Source: Anisus vortex (taxonomy: Eukaryota; Mollusca; Gastropoda; Planorbidae). Taken from it: a DNA stretch of 64,000 nucleotides. The DNA lies in NCBI GenBank assembly GCA_949126835.1, contig OX421497.1:18224409-18288408 (forward strand), read 5' to 3'. This document shows positions 63,120 to 64,000 of this stretch, piece by piece. Each line of letters starts with the position of its first letter. The first letter of the stretch is position 1. The notes below the pieces were generated by a model. The model saw only the letters and a program-made list of their open reading frames with translations, searched no databases and was not told where the DNA came from. The position numbers and the translations under genes were made by a program.

Positions 63120-64000
63120 CTAGCTGATGTGCCCGATTCTTCGAACGGGCTTGTATAGACTATGTTTGACACACTATAGTTTGTTTATTCTTTTTTTGTA
63201 GATTTTTTTTGCAACATTCATAAAATTGGTGTTATTTTGTTGTGGTCAGTATTTATTTTTGTATTGTTGTTTTGCAGAGATTAATATACACCCATTCAAT
63301 ATACAACTAAAAAGGAAAAACAAATATTCAATTTTTTTAAATTTTTGGTCAAAGTATGCCCCCTTGCGATCTAATGGTGTTAAGTTTATTGGGTAGTTAA
63401 ACTTTGTTTCTGTAAAACAGAATTGACATGTCATTTCGACAGTACTTTTAATTTTTAAATTATTGTTTGCTATATTTTTTAAAGATAACATTAAGTCGTA
63501 GACCTATGTTATTGTTGTTTTGTTTGTTTGTTGTTTTTTATTGTTGTTGTTATTTGCTATTTATTCATTTATTGTTGCTTTGGAAGGAACTTAGAATTAC
63601 ATTTTAAATTCAACATGAAAAACAATAACAAATGAAACCCATAAGAAACAAAGAAGAAACTTTTTTTTTTATGTTTGTTAAATTATGTCCAATGATCGCA
63701 TAATGATATTTTATTGGAAAATAAAATTATTTCTGTCTTACGAATTTGACAATAATTTTTAAAAAATCAATACTTTGCAATAGGCCATATGCTCATTGTA
63801 ACACATCTTTATATACAACATTCCTTGTTTTTGACATTGGTGCAAATATGAATAGTTGATTAGGAGAGCCAACTCTTGAGCAGGCAACATATAATTGCCC
63901 ATGGGAGAAACATGGATATTCCAAATTAATTCCAGTGCATTTGATTGATTGACCCTGTGACTTGTTAATTGTAATGGAAAATGCCAACCTGACGGGAAAC
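63120..64000 (-). mobile_element. Autonomous Helitron, 3' end (continues off window)
   Basis: On the minus strand the helicase gene ends at 63793, a ~640-bp 3' non-coding region follows, then a 20-nt hairpin GCCCGTTCGAAGAATCGGGC (63131-63150), seven bases, and the terminal CTAG at 63120-63123 followed by T. Hairpin plus CTRR end and insertion before T are canonical Helitron 3' features. The 5' part, including the Rep domain, is outside the window. Confidence 0.88.
63793..64000 (-). CDS. Helitron Rep/helicase C-terminus (Pif1-like helicase), partial
   Basis: The frame is open from the window edge to a stop at 63793-63795. It reads FPVRLAFSITINKSQGQ, CFSHGQLYVACSRVG and LFIFAP, the last helicase motifs of the SF1B Pif1-like domain found at the C-terminus of Helitron Rep-Hel proteins (the conserved Arg of motif VI is in ACSRVG). 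The domain drives strand separation in rolling-circle transposition. The start lies outside the window; an apparent start inside the frame is not real. No break in the visible 68 codons, so this copy may be young. A cellular PIF1 gene is less likely given the Helitron terminus 670 bp downstream. Confidence 0.88.
   Translation of the reverse strand, partial: FPVRLAFSITINKSQGQSIKCTGINLEYPCFSHGQLYVACSRVGSPNQLFIFAPMSKTRNVVYKDVLQ

Overview
The window is nuclear DNA from an animal, most likely a mollusc and probably a gastropod. It is AT-rich and intron-rich with GT-AG introns. Two host genes are recognisable as animal families (TFG and an SLC16-type transporter). Everything else is dominated by hAT-type DNA transposons, non-LTR retrotransposon fragments, tRNA-derived SINEs, minisatellites and a Helitron-like array. 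The clade is an inference from gene and repeat style; no species is claimed.

Layout. (1) 0.5-16.3 kb, minus strand: a complete TFG gene, 8 coding exons that join in phase to 416 residues. Its introns hold a nested pair of hAT elements, a 49-bp minisatellite, two 27-bp satellite blocks split by a DNA transposon, a SINE, a piggyBac-like element with TTAA flanks, and tandem copies of two of its own exon edges. (2) 17.4-31.2 kb: intergenic transposon graveyard with a 5.4-kb hAT element bounded by terminal inverted repeats and an 8-bp target duplication, LINE fragments, a SINE with a clean 14-bp target duplication, and a probable older 4.9-kb hAT element. (3) 34.4-44.6 kb, plus strand: a complete 7-exon SLC16/monocarboxylate-transporter-like gene of 659 residues; a 2-kb hAT element with a decayed ZMYM1-like transposase sits in its third intron. 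(4) 44.9-51.2 kb: an L2/CR1-like LINE 3' fragment, a small hAT MITE, and a second LINE split by a 1.4-kb hAT element. (5) 47.3-55.8 kb: a diverged duplicate of 31.2-36.7 kb carrying intact copies of SLC16-like exons 1-3. (6) 55.8-63.1 kb: four head-to-tail Helitron-like units of 1.3-2.1 kb. (7) 63.1-64.0 kb: the 3' end of an apparently autonomous Helitron, with the helicase C-terminus running off the window edge.

TFG organises COPII carriers at ER exit sites and the SLC16-like protein is a membrane solute carrier; they are divergently oriented neighbours with no evident functional link. The most interesting parts are the Helitron array beside its probable autonomous parent, the repeated duplication of exon edges with their splice sites, the dated series of nested transposons and empty sites, and a striking excess of the palindrome TAGGCCTA.
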